DNA of 21,714 nt, taken from assembly GCA_964651395.1 (NCBI GenBank), contig CAZYXZ010000060.1, positions 1 through 21,714 on the forward strand, written 5' to 3'. Both the position numbers and the translations under genes were made by a program. Shown here one piece after another: positions 7,084 through 14,140 of this stretch (positions are counted from its first letter, which is position 1; each line of letters begins with the position of its first letter). The notes under the pieces were generated by a model. That model was not told the DNA's origin, made no database searches, and worked only from the letters and a program-made list of their open reading frames with translations. This DNA comes from CAZYXZ01 sp964651395 (GTDB lineage: Bacteria; Actinomycetota; Actinomycetes; BP-191).

Positions 7084-7527
7084 TTAGGTCTTGGTGAGGG
7101 TCATTTCCACGGCTTGGTAGTCGGCGCCGGGGACGACGTTGTCCATGGCCAGCTTCAGTACGCCGTCGCCGGGCTTGAGGTGGTTGCGCCAGCGGGCGTC
7201 CTCGGCGTACGAGCCCTCGACGCTGAGGCCACCAGGGTGCTGGCGGCCGGTCATGTCCATCCACTGCGGGCTCTGGTGCCAGGAGTCGCCCCAGATCGCG
7301 ACGATCGCGTTCTGCGCGTCGGCGTCGCCGATGACGAGGAACCCGTCCTGCTTGCCGTCGGTCGCGTGCACCCACGTGTAGGTGACGGTGACGAAGCGGC
7401 CGCGGCCGGCCAGCGAGATCGACACGGTGGCCGGCGTGTCGACGTACGGCTCCTCCGGCGTCATGCGCAGCCGGTTGGTGCCGGTCCAGTCGCCGACCGA
7501 GCTCTTCAGGTAGTCCCCGACACGCAC
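7084..7527 (-). CDS. Small DUF1579/lipocalin-like protein, unknown function
   Basis: The 147-residue protein begins VRVGDYLKSSVGDWTGTNRL; the W-x-G-T motif at 14-17 followed by alternating beta-strand-like segments resembles DUF1579 and fatty-acid-binding/lipocalin-type small barrels. A trailing beta pattern (YQAVEMTLTKT) fits. There is no signal peptide or membrane helix. The GTG at 7527 is chosen because GGAGGAGG lies 7 nt upstream. The open frame continues to 7923, but that extension is antisense to the epoxide hydrolase and has no protein-like character. Its start is only 27 nt from the divergent epoxide hydrolase ATG, so the two share a very short control region. Ligand or activity unknown. 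Confidence 0.75.
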   Translation of the reverse strand: MRVGDYLKSSVGDWTGTNRLRMTPEEPYVDTPATVSISLAGRGRFVTVTYTWVHATDGKQDGFLVIGDADAQNAIVAIWGDSWHQSPQWMDMTGRQHPGGLSVEGSYAEDARWRNHLKPGDGVLKLAMDNVVPGADYQAVEMTLTKT

Positions 7528-7554
7528 CGCCGCGCCTCCTCCATGATGTCCGGC

Positions 7555-8649
7555 ATGGCAGAGGACATCATCCGCGACTTTTCCGTCGACATCCCGGAGG
7601 CTGAGCTCGACGACCTCCGGGCGCGCCTCGCGGCGACCCGCTACCCGGACCAGCTGCCGGGCACGAGCTGGGAGCGCGGGACCGACCTGGCCTGGCTCCA
7701 GGACCTCGTCGAGTACTGGCGGACCGGCTACGACTGGCGCGTCTGGGAGAAGCGGATCAACGCCTTCCCGCAGTTCACCACGACGATCGACGGCGCCAAC
7801 GTGCACTTCCTGCACGTGCGTTCCGCCAACCCGGACGCGCTGCCGGTCGTGCTCACCCACGGGTGGCCCGGTTCGGTCGCGGAGTTCCTCGAGGTGATCG
7901 AGCCGCTCTCGCGGGACTTCCACCTGGTCGTGCCGTCGCTGCCCGGCTACGGCTTCTCGGGGCCGACCACCGACCTCGGCTGGGACATCCAGCGGGTGGC
8001 CCGCGCCTGGGCGACGCTGATGGCCCGCCTCGGCTACGACCGCTACGGCGTACAGGGCGGCGACTGGGGCTCGATGGTGTCGCGCTCACTCGGCCAGGTG
8101 GACCCGGAGCACGTCGCCGGGGTGCACCTCAACTTCCTGATCGCGCTGCCCGACGGCCCGCACGAGCTCGACGCCGACGAGCAGGAGCGGATGGACGGGC
8201 TGACCCGCTACCTCACCGAGGGCTCGGGCTACACGAAGCTGCACCAGACCCGGCCGCAGACGCTGTCCTACGCGCTGACCGACTCACCGGCCGGGCAGCT
8301 CGCGTGGGTCGCGGAGAAGTTCCACGAGTGGACCGACGACCCGACGGTCATCGACCGCGACCACCTGCTGACCAACGTGATGATCTACTGGCTGACCAAG
8401 ACCGCCGGCTCGGCCGCGCGTCTCTACTACGAGACGTTCCTGACGATGGGCTTCGGCTTCGGCCCGTCGACCGCTCCCACGGGTGTCGCGGTCTTCGCGA
8501 AGGAGATCATCCGGCCGATCCGCCGCTTCGCCGAGGCGAGCAACAACATCGTGCAGTGGACCGAGTACGACCGGGGCGGCCACTTCGCGGCAATGGAGGC
8601 ACCCGACCTCTGGCTCGACGACGTACGGCGGTTCTTCCGCTCTCTCTAG
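7555..8649 (+). CDS. Epoxide hydrolase, alpha/beta-hydrolase fold with N-terminal EHN domain
   Basis: The 364-residue enzyme resembles microsomal-type epoxide hydrolases, which open epoxides to diols through an aspartyl ester. Seen: EHN region (about 1-110) with DFSVDIPEAELDDLRARLAA and WRVWEKRIN, oxyanion motif HGWPGS (102-107), nucleophile Asp170 in GGDWGS, candidate epoxide-activating tyrosines in YYETF (291-292), and catalytic His343 in GGHFAAMEAP. ATG 7555 matches the usual family N-terminus; in-frame ATGs at 7543 and 7546 would add a few residues, and none has a strong ribosome site, so the message may be leaderless or nearly so. It converges on the LLM gene at 8646, sharing its CTAG stop. 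Catalytic apparatus complete; natural substrate unknown. Confidence 0.93.
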   Translation: MAEDIIRDFSVDIPEAELDDLRARLAATRYPDQLPGTSWERGTDLAWLQDLVEYWRTGYDWRVWEKRINAFPQFTTTIDGANVHFLHVRSANPDALPVVLTHGWPGSVAEFLEVIEPLSRDFHLVVPSLPGYGFSGPTTDLGWDIQRVARAWATLMARLGYDRYGVQGGDWGSMVSRSLGQVDPEHVAGVHLNFLIALPDGPHELDADEQERMDGLTRYLTEGSGYTKLHQTRPQTLSYALTDSPAGQLAWVAEKFHEWTDDPTVIDRDHLLTNVMIYWLTKTAGSAARLYYETFLTMGFGFGPSTAPTGVAVFAKEIIRPIRRFAEASNNIVQWTEYDRGGHFAAMEAPDLWLDDVRRFFRSL

Positions 8650-9521
8650 GAGACCTGCGCGATCACGTCGTCGGCGTAGCGGCGCAGGTTGTCGACCTTG
8701 GTCTGCAGCGGCTCGGTGTCGTCGCCGCGCTGATAGGGCCAGCGGAAGCCGACGATCGCGTCGGTCACCCCGGCGTCCTCGAGCCGGCGGACGCCGTCGA
8801 CCGTGTACGCGTCGAGGCTCGCGACGTGGATCTGGAAGGGGTCGTCCTGGCGGCCTTCGGCGGCGCGGATCTCGGCCAGCCGCGCGAGCAGGTGCGTGAG
8901 CTCGTCCGGCTGGCCGCCGGCGTGCACCCAGCCGTCGCCCCTGGTCACCGCGCGCTTGAGCGCGGCGTCGGAGTGGCCGCCCACGAGCAGCGGCACCGGC
9001 CGGGTCGGCGCCGGCGTGAGCGCGATCGGCGGGACGTCGTACAGCTCGCCGTGGAACTCGCCGAAGCCGCCGGCGAGGAGTGCGCGAAGGACGTCCATGC
9101 ACTCGTCCATCCGCTTGCCGCGGCGCTCCCACGGCACGTCCACGATGGCGAAGTCCTCGGGCCACGGCGAGATGCCGACGCCCAGGTCGAGCCGGTTGTC
9201 CGTCAGCCAGGCCGCGCTGCCCGCCTGCTTCGCGACGAGGACGGGGTGGCGGATCGGCAGCTTGAGCACGAAGACGGTGAACCGGATGGAGGTCGTGGCC
9301 GCGCCGAGGGCGGCGATGAGGACGAACGGGTCGAAGAACGCCTTGCCCTCCAGGAACTCGCGGCTGCCGTCCGGCGTGTACGGGTAGGTGCTGTCGGAGT
9401 CCTTCGGGTACGCGAGGCTGTCCGGGACGATGAAGCTCGCGTAGCCGGCCTCCTCCGCGGCCTGCGCCAGCGGCCCGCAGAACGACGGGTCGGTCATCGC
9501 CTCGCTGTACGTGAAGCGCAT
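8646..9521 (-). CDS. LLM-class (luciferase-like) F420-dependent oxidoreductase
   Basis: A second luciferase-like enzyme, 291 residues. Seen: PDSLAYPKDS near 33-42, SIRFTVFVLKLPIRHPVLVA near 78-97, the barrel motif NRLDLGVGISPWPEDF near 108-123, a PVPLLVGGHSDAALKRA stretch near 176-192, and GDGWVHAG near 196-203. It differs clearly from the enzyme at 3819, for example in the GISPWPEDF replacement of GAGWNEVE, so it belongs to another subgroup. Start ATG 9521 follows GAGGGAGTCCC. It is divergent from the hydratase-fusion operon with only 50 bp between, and an operator-like palindrome in that gap could control both. Cofactor choice between F420 and FMN is inferred from family trend only. Confidence 0.88.
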   Translation of the reverse strand: MRFTYSEAMTDPSFCGPLAQAAEEAGYASFIVPDSLAYPKDSDSTYPYTPDGSREFLEGKAFFDPFVLIAALGAATTSIRFTVFVLKLPIRHPVLVAKQAGSAAWLTDNRLDLGVGISPWPEDFAIVDVPWERRGKRMDECMDVLRALLAGGFGEFHGELYDVPPIALTPAPTRPVPLLVGGHSDAALKRAVTRGDGWVHAGGQPDELTHLLARLAEIRAAEGRQDDPFQIHVASLDAYTVDGVRRLEDAGVTDAIVGFRWPYQRGDDTEPLQTKVDNLRRYADDVIAQVS

Positions 9522-9539
9522 GGGACTCCCTCGGCTGCA

Positions 9540-9556
9540 TCTGACGACCCGTCAGA
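9540..9556. promoter_or_regulatory. Operator-like perfect palindrome TCTGACG-ACC-CGTCAGA
   Basis: A perfect 7-3-7 inverted repeat sits in the centre of the 50-bp gap between the divergent LLM gene (start 9521) and the hydratase-fusion gene (start 9572). Its size and placement fit a TetR-type dimer site blocking both promoters. TACGGT at 9560-9565 is a possible plus-strand -10 for a nearly leaderless message starting at 9572. No regulator gene is nearby, so the cognate factor is unknown. Confidence 0.55.
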
Positions 9557-9571
9557 CGATACGGTCCGCGG

Positions 9572-10888
9572 ATGGATTCGGCACAGCTCCAGGCGCTCGT
9601 CGGCGCCACCGGGCCGGCCCAGGTCGCGCGGCACCCGGTGTCGACGACCGGCATCGCCGACTGGTGCGACGCCATGGGCCTGCGCAACCCGCGGTACGCC
9701 GGACCCGACGCGGTCGCGCCCATCGAGATGCTCGACGTGTGGGACCGGCCGGGCCTCGGCGGCAAGCGCAACCCGGAGAGCCCTCGGACCCAGGTGATCC
9801 AGCTGCTCGAGGCCGAGGGCTTCACGTCCGTCGTCGGCGTGAACTCCGAGATCGAGGCAGTGCGCTACGTGAAGCCCGGCGAGCTGCTGCAGAACGTGGA
9901 GATCCTCGACGCAGTGAGCGAGGAGAAGACGACCGGCCTCGGCACCGGCTACTTCGTGACCACCCGCCACCGCTACACGACCGCGGACGGCCAGCACGTC
10001 GGCGACCTGCTCTTCCGCATCCTCAAGTTCAAGCCGCGGGCCGGCGGCGGCCCCAACCCCGACCCGTCCCTGCGGCCGCGGCCGGCGATCAACCTCGACA
10101 ACCGCTTCTTCTGGGAGGGCGCGCGCGAGCACGAGCTGCGGATCCAGCGTTGCGACGCCTGCAGCCGGCTGATCTCCCCGCCGACGGTGCGCTGCCCGGA
10201 CTGCGGATCGATGGAGCTCGGCTACACGGTCGCGTCCGGCCGCGGCACCCTCTACAGCTGGGCTGCGCCGCACTACCCGCAGGCCAACGGCTTCCGCTAC
10301 CCGGTGCTGGTCGGCCTGGTGGAGCTGGAGGAGGGCACCCGGCTGGTCAGCAACCTGGTCGGCGTGACCCGCGACGAGATGCAGATCGGCATGCCGCTCG
10401 AGGTCACCTGGCTGGACAGCCACCCGCCGCTGGCCGACGGCATGTGGGACAGCCGCGGATCGATCTCGCTTCCGCAGTTCCAGCCGGTGCGATACCAGCC
10501 TCCGCAGCAGCCCGCTCGGGACGACGCGACCACGACCGGCACGGCCATTGCGCCGCTCGACATCGAGATCACCCCGACGCTGATCATCAGCGGAGCCCTG
10601 GCCAGCCGCGACTTCACGCCGGTGCACCACGACCGCGATGTCGCCGTCGCCGCCGGCAGCAAAGACCTGTTCATGAACATCAACACGACGATGGGCCTGG
10701 TCGGCCGCTACGTCAGCGACTTCGCACCGGACCGCCGGATCGCCGCGATCCGGGTCAAGCTCGGCGTCCCGAACTACCCCGGCGACCTCATGACGCTGAC
10801 CGGCACGTACGCCGACGACGTCGTGACGGTGCAGGGCCGCAACAGCCTCGGCAACCACGTCACCGGCACCGTCGAGCTCGCGCCATGA
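9572..10888 (+). CDS. MaoC-like / DUF35 (Zn-ribbon plus OB-fold) / MaoC-like fusion, ChsH2-ChsH1-like hydratase
   Basis: The 438-residue protein has three parts. Residues about 20-155 resemble the N-terminal hotdog (FAS1-like dehydratase) of ChsH2. About 175-300 is a DUF35 acyl-CoA-associated unit, with its helix NRFFWEGAREHELRIQRC and zinc ribbon Cys194-Cys197/Cys208-Cys211 followed by an OB-fold. About 325-438 is a second hotdog carrying the R-hydratase dyad Asp347-x4-His352 (RDFTPVHHDRD). In mycobacterial steroid side-chain degradation, ChsH1 and ChsH2 form the enoyl-CoA hydratase, and the DUF35 part of ChsH2 docks the aldolase Ltp2. Here both halves appear fused, and a thiolase-fold gene follows with ATGA overlap. 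I infer hydration of a branched enoyl-CoA, then retro-aldol cleavage. Substrate unproven. No clear ribosome site; a leaderless start is possible. Confidence 0.88.
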   Translation: MDSAQLQALVGATGPAQVARHPVSTTGIADWCDAMGLRNPRYAGPDAVAPIEMLDVWDRPGLGGKRNPESPRTQVIQLLEAEGFTSVVGVNSEIEAVRYVKPGELLQNVEILDAVSEEKTTGLGTGYFVTTRHRYTTADGQHVGDLLFRILKFKPRAGGGPNPDPSLRPRPAINLDNRFFWEGAREHELRIQRCDACSRLISPPTVRCPDCGSMELGYTVASGRGTLYSWAAPHYPQANGFRYPVLVGLVELEEGTRLVSNLVGVTRDEMQIGMPLEVTWLDSHPPLADGMWDSRGSISLPQFQPVRYQPPQQPARDDATTTGTAIAPLDIEITPTLIISGALASRDFTPVHHDRDVAVAAGSKDLFMNINTTMGLVGRYVSDFAPDRRIAAIRVKLGVPNYPGDLMTLTGTYADDVVTVQGRNSLGNHVTGTVELAP

Positions 10889-12066
10889 CACGGCATGCGT
10901 ACGCCGGCAACACGGCGATCGTCGGCATCGGCGCCACCGAGTTCTCCAAGGCGAGCGGTCGCTCGGAGCTGCGCCTCGCGGTCGAGGCGTGCGTGGCGGC
11001 GATCGAGGACGCGGGCATCAAGCCGGCGCAGGTCAACGGCCTGGTCACGTACACGATGGAGACCAACCCGGAGACCGACATCATGCGCGCGCTCGGCATC
11101 CCCGAGCTCACGCACTTCTCCCGCATCCACTACGGCGGCGGCGCGCCCTGCGGCACGATCGAGCTGGCCGCGATGGCAGTCAACGAGGGCGTGGCCGACT
11201 ACGTGCTCTGCTACCGCGCGTTCAACGAGCGCTCCGGCCACCGCTTCGGCGCGGGCGTCCAGGGCCGGCCCGCGGGACACAGCGCGGAAGAGGCGCAGTA
11301 TGCCTTCACGTCGCCGTACGGGCTGCTCACGCCGGCGTCGTGGGTGGCGATGTTCGCGACCCGGATCATGCACGAGTACGGCGTCACGTCCGAGGACTTC
11401 GGCCGCGTGGCCGTCGCCGACCGCAAGCACGCGGCCACCAACCCCGCGGCGTTCTTCTACGAGAAGCCGATCACGCTGGAGGAGCACCAGGCCAGCCGCT
11501 GGATCGTCGAGCCGCTGCACCTGCTCGACTGCTGCCAGGAGACCGACGGCGGGCAGGCCATCCTGGTCACGTCGATGGAGCGCGCGCGCGACCTGGCGCA
11601 GGCCCCCGTCGTCATCGAGGGCGCCGCGCAGGCGATGGCCGACGAGCAGCAGATGATGCGCTCGTTCTTCCGCGAGTCCATCGTCGGGCTGCCCGAGATG
11701 GGCGTCTGCGCGCGGCAGGTGTGGGAGTCGAGCGGGCTGGGCCCGGCCGACATCCAGACCGCGGTCATCTACGACCACTTCACGCCGTTCGTCCTCTGCC
11801 AGCTCGAGGAGTTCGGCTTCTGCGGGCCGGGCGAGGCGAAGGACTTCATCGCCGACGGCGCCATCGAGCTCGGCGGGCGCCTGCCGGTGAACACCCACGG
11901 CGGCCAGCTCGGCGAGGCGTACCTGCACGGCATGAACGGCATCGCCGAGGGCGTGCGCCAGGTGCGCGGCACGTCGGTCAACCAGGTGCCCGCGGTCGAG
12001 CACGTGCTCGTCACCGGCGGCACCGGCGTCCCGACGAGCGCCCTGGTGCTGGGCGCCGCGCGCTGA
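10885..12066 (+). CDS. Thiolase-fold lipid-transfer protein, Ltp2-like retro-aldolase
   Basis: This 393-residue member of the SCP2/nonspecific lipid-transfer thiolase group begins NTAIVGIGATEFSKASGRSE, which is typical. Seen: GGGAPCGT around Cys89 in the position of the thiolase nucleophile loop, IYDHFTPFVL (Tyr296), NTHGGQLGEAYLHGMNG (His338, Tyr346) and a terminal VTGGTG. Ltp2-type aldolases use tyrosines rather than the thiolase Cys/His set; Tyr296 and Tyr346 are my candidates from memory of that family. The ATG overlaps the fusion gene stop (ATGA), indicating coupled translation and probably a complex with its DUF35 domain. The expected reaction is retro-aldol release of a short acyl-CoA or aldehyde/ketone fragment. 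A plain thiolase role is less likely given the partner. Confidence 0.88.
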   Translation: MTRHAYAGNTAIVGIGATEFSKASGRSELRLAVEACVAAIEDAGIKPAQVNGLVTYTMETNPETDIMRALGIPELTHFSRIHYGGGAPCGTIELAAMAVNEGVADYVLCYRAFNERSGHRFGAGVQGRPAGHSAEEAQYAFTSPYGLLTPASWVAMFATRIMHEYGVTSEDFGRVAVADRKHAATNPAAFFYEKPITLEEHQASRWIVEPLHLLDCCQETDGGQAILVTSMERARDLAQAPVVIEGAAQAMADEQQMMRSFFRESIVGLPEMGVCARQVWESSGLGPADIQTAVIYDHFTPFVLCQLEEFGFCGPGEAKDFIADGAIELGGRLPVNTHGGQLGEAYLHGMNGIAEGVRQVRGTSVNQVPAVEHVLVTGGTGVPTSALVLGAAR

Positions 12067-12067
12067 C

Positions 12068-12442
12068 GTGGACGCCCACGAGGAGATCCGCCAGCTCGTC
12101 GCGCGGTACGCCGTCGCGGTCGACGCGCGCGACCTGGACGCGCTGGTCGCGCTCTTCGTCGACGACGTCCAGGTCGGCAAGGGCCGGTTCGGCCACGACG
12201 CGCTGCGCGAGTTCTTCGCCACCGAGTACGCGGGGTTCGAGTCGAGCTTCCTGCTCGTCGGCACGCAGGTCATCGACCTGGTCGACGACGACCACGCGAC
12301 CGGCACCGTGCACTGCCGCGGGGAGATCCGGCGCGGCGAGCGGTGGGACGACCAGGCGATCGTGTACACCGACACCTACGAACGCCGGGACGGCCGGTGG
12401 CTGTTCGTCCGCCGCAAGCACGTCGTGAAGCACGAGAGGTGA
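12068..12442 (+). CDS. NTF2-like / SnoaL-like protein
   Basis: The 124-residue protein shows the usual NTF2-like opening (EEIRQLVARYAVAVDARDLD, then ALFVDDVQVGKG) and the C-terminal pattern DTYERRDGRWLFVRRKHVV. This fold serves as SnoaL-type cyclases, ketosteroid isomerases, dehydratases and non-catalytic binding proteins. Asp19 and Asp22 near the cone opening could be functional, but nothing allows a reaction to be named. GTG 12068 begins one base after the preceding stop, and the next ATG follows two bases after its own stop, so it lies squarely inside the operon. A role on a polycyclic or branched-chain intermediate is inferred only from context. Confidence 0.85.
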   Translation: MDAHEEIRQLVARYAVAVDARDLDALVALFVDDVQVGKGRFGHDALREFFATEYAGFESSFLLVGTQVIDLVDDDHATGTVHCRGEIRRGERWDDQAIVYTDTYERRDGRWLFVRRKHVVKHER

Positions 12443-12444
12443 GC

Positions 12445-13218
12445 ATGGGGCGACTCGACGGCCGGGTGGCCGTGGTCACCGGCGGCGGTGACGGCATCGG
12501 GGCGGCGATCTGTCGCGCGTACGCCGCGGAGGGCGCCTCAGTGCTGGCCGCGGACATCGACGCCGCCGCGGCGGAGCGGCTCGCGACCGGGATCGGCGCC
12601 CGGCACATCCGCTGCGACGTGAGCGACAAGGCCGACGTGCTCGCGATGGTCGCCGACGCGGTCGACGCGTGGGGTCGCGTGGACATCCTGGTGAACAACG
12701 CCTGGGGCGGCGGGTCGATCGGCCGGGTCGAGAACAAGACCGACGACGCGCTGGCGCACGGCATCGCGGTGGCCTACTACGGGCCGTTCTGGGCGATGCA
12801 GGCGGCCTTCCCCTCGATGAAGGCGCAGGGCTACGGGCGGATCGTGAACCTCTGCTCGCTCAACGGCGTCAACGCCCACGTCGGCACGCTCGAGTACAAC
12901 GCCGCCAAGGAGGCGCTGCGCACGCTGACCCGTACGGCGGCCCGCGAGTGGGCGGCGTACGGCATCGTCGCCAACGTGATCTGCCCGGGCGCGAAGACGG
13001 CGGCGTTCCGGCGGGTGGCCGCGGAGAACCCGCAGATCGAGGCCATGGCCGACGCCATGAACCCGATGGGCCGGCTCGGCGACCCCGACTCCGACATCGC
13101 GCCGGTCGCGGTGTTCCTCGCCAGCGAGGATGCTCGTTACCTGACTGGGAACACTCTGTTCGTCGACGGCGGGTCGCACATCAACGGCTCGCCGTGGGCG
13201 CCCGAGCTGCCCGACTGA
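12445..13218 (+). CDS. SDR-family oxidoreductase with altered catalytic tetrad
   Basis: The 257-residue SDR has cofactor motif GGGDGIG (13-19), Asp37 after beta-2 suggesting NAD(H), NNAW (84-87) in place of NNAG, Ser138 in NLCSLNG, and Tyr151/Lys155 in YNAAK. The Asn that usually sits in the helix-4 segment (NLxG) is replaced: the segment here reads GIAVAYYGPF. The Ser-Tyr-Lys triad is intact, so activity is likely but the proton relay may differ. C-terminus LTGNTLFVDGG is standard, with an extra tail INGSPWAPELPD. The start at 12445 follows GAGAGGTGAGC; an in-frame upstream start at 12343 lies inside the NTF2-like gene and is rejected. It follows that gene by two bases, in operon. Confidence 0.92.
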   Translation: MGRLDGRVAVVTGGGDGIGAAICRAYAAEGASVLAADIDAAAAERLATGIGARHIRCDVSDKADVLAMVADAVDAWGRVDILVNNAWGGGSIGRVENKTDDALAHGIAVAYYGPFWAMQAAFPSMKAQGYGRIVNLCSLNGVNAHVGTLEYNAAKEALRTLTRTAAREWAAYGIVANVICPGAKTAAFRRVAAENPQIEAMADAMNPMGRLGDPDSDIAPVAVFLASEDARYLTGNTLFVDGGSHINGSPWAPELPD

Positions 13219-13231
13219 TGCGGAGGCGCAG

Positions 13232-14140
13232 ATGACCACCGGTGACGAGTGGGTCCCGCGCAAGGACGGCGAGTGGTACCAGGGACCCGACGGGTTCTGG
13301 TACTGCTGGCCCAGCCGCGAGGCCTACCCCATCAAGCCGGTGGACGAGACGGCCACCCACGACGTGCCGACGTACTCGCCGCGCAGCGCGCCCCTCGGCT
13401 CCGCTCTCGCGCAGGTGGACTCGGTGCAGCCGGTGGCGCCCGAGTGGCGCACGCGCAACCCGTACCTGCTGCCCCTCGCCGCGGTGGGCCTCGTCGTCGT
13501 CCTTGCCGCGACCGTCCTGGCGTTCACCGTCGGCGGCGGCGGCAGCGCCGACCGGATCTCGGTGCAGGAGGTCTCGGCCGCCGGCTCGGGGATGACGCCG
13601 ATCACATTGGCCAACGGCCGGCCGGGCGTCTCCTGGGCGGTGACCTGGAGCAACCGCAGCCGCGACGAGTACGCCCGCGCCGTGACGGTGCGCGCCGGGC
13701 TCACCGACGCGACCGGCGCCGTCGTCATGGACCTCAGCCAGACGATCCCGATGATCGCCCCCGGGCAGACCGTCGCCATCGGGGGCGAGCAGGAGCTGTC
13801 CGGCGCCACCATGGACGCGCAGCTGACGACCGGCCAGGCCGAGGTCGGCACGTGGCTCGCCGAGGTGGACAGCCCCGTCTTCGCCACGTCGGAGGTCCAG
13901 GTCGGCCCGGTGCAGGACGGCCTCGTCGACGTGACGGGCAAGGTCGTGCCCAGTGCGAGCGGCTCGGTGCTGCGGCCGCTGCGCGCGGTCGCCGTGTTCT
14001 ACGGCGCCGACGACCAGGTACTCGGTGGGGCGACCAGCGAGCTGCCGGCCCCGACCGACCGGCGGCCGTTCGGCGTACTGGTGACCGCACGCCCGCCGAC
14101 CGGGGTGCAGAGCGCGCGCATCTTCGTCGTCGCCACATGA
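13232..14140 (+). CDS. Single-pass membrane protein, unknown function
   Basis: I do not recognise the family. The 302-residue protein starts with an aromatic motif (GEWYQGPDGFWYCWPSRE, 13-30) reminiscent of the short DUF2510-like W-Y-x-D-P-x-G segments at N-termini of actinobacterial membrane proteins. A Pro-rich stretch follows, then one transmembrane helix at about 78-100 (LLPLAAVGLVVVLAATVLAF) and a Gly-rich break. Residues 105-302 are probably extracytoplasmic and beta-rich, with SWAVTWSNRSRDEYARAVTV and a RPLRAVAVFYGADDQVLGG segment like FxLYD/CARDB-type all-beta domains; that is only a resemblance. The ATG follows GGAGGCGCAG. It lies between two SDR genes with a 13-nt gap before it and ATGA overlap after it, unusual for a catabolic operon. 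Confidence 0.83.
   Translation: MTTGDEWVPRKDGEWYQGPDGFWYCWPSREAYPIKPVDETATHDVPTYSPRSAPLGSALAQVDSVQPVAPEWRTRNPYLLPLAAVGLVVVLAATVLAFTVGGGGSADRISVQEVSAAGSGMTPITLANGRPGVSWAVTWSNRSRDEYARAVTVRAGLTDATGAVVMDLSQTIPMIAPGQTVAIGGEQELSGATMDAQLTTGQAEVGTWLAEVDSPVFATSEVQVGPVQDGLVDVTGKVVPSASGSVLRPLRAVAVFYGADDQVLGGATSELPAPTDRRPFGVLVTARPPTGVQSARIFVVAT

Noticed and set aside
7528..7923. N-terminal extension of the DUF1579-like frame
   Set aside because: Antisense to the epoxide hydrolase EHN region, and a strong ribosome site supports the GTG at 7527.
9522..9571. KstR-type steroid operator in the hydratase-operon promoter
   Set aside because: The palindrome found (TCTGACG/CGTCAGA) does not contain the AAC/GTT half-sites I associate with KstR, so steroid control cannot be claimed from it.
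8284..9825. Long minus-strand open frame spanning the LLM gene and its neighbours
   Set aside because: It overlaps the true LLM frame in another phase and crosses the divergent promoter gap; its translation is low-complexity and unlike any protein family.
10774..12375. Long minus-strand open frame opposite the thiolase gene
   Set aside because: Antisense to a gene with clear thiolase-family motifs; composition is that of a shadow frame.
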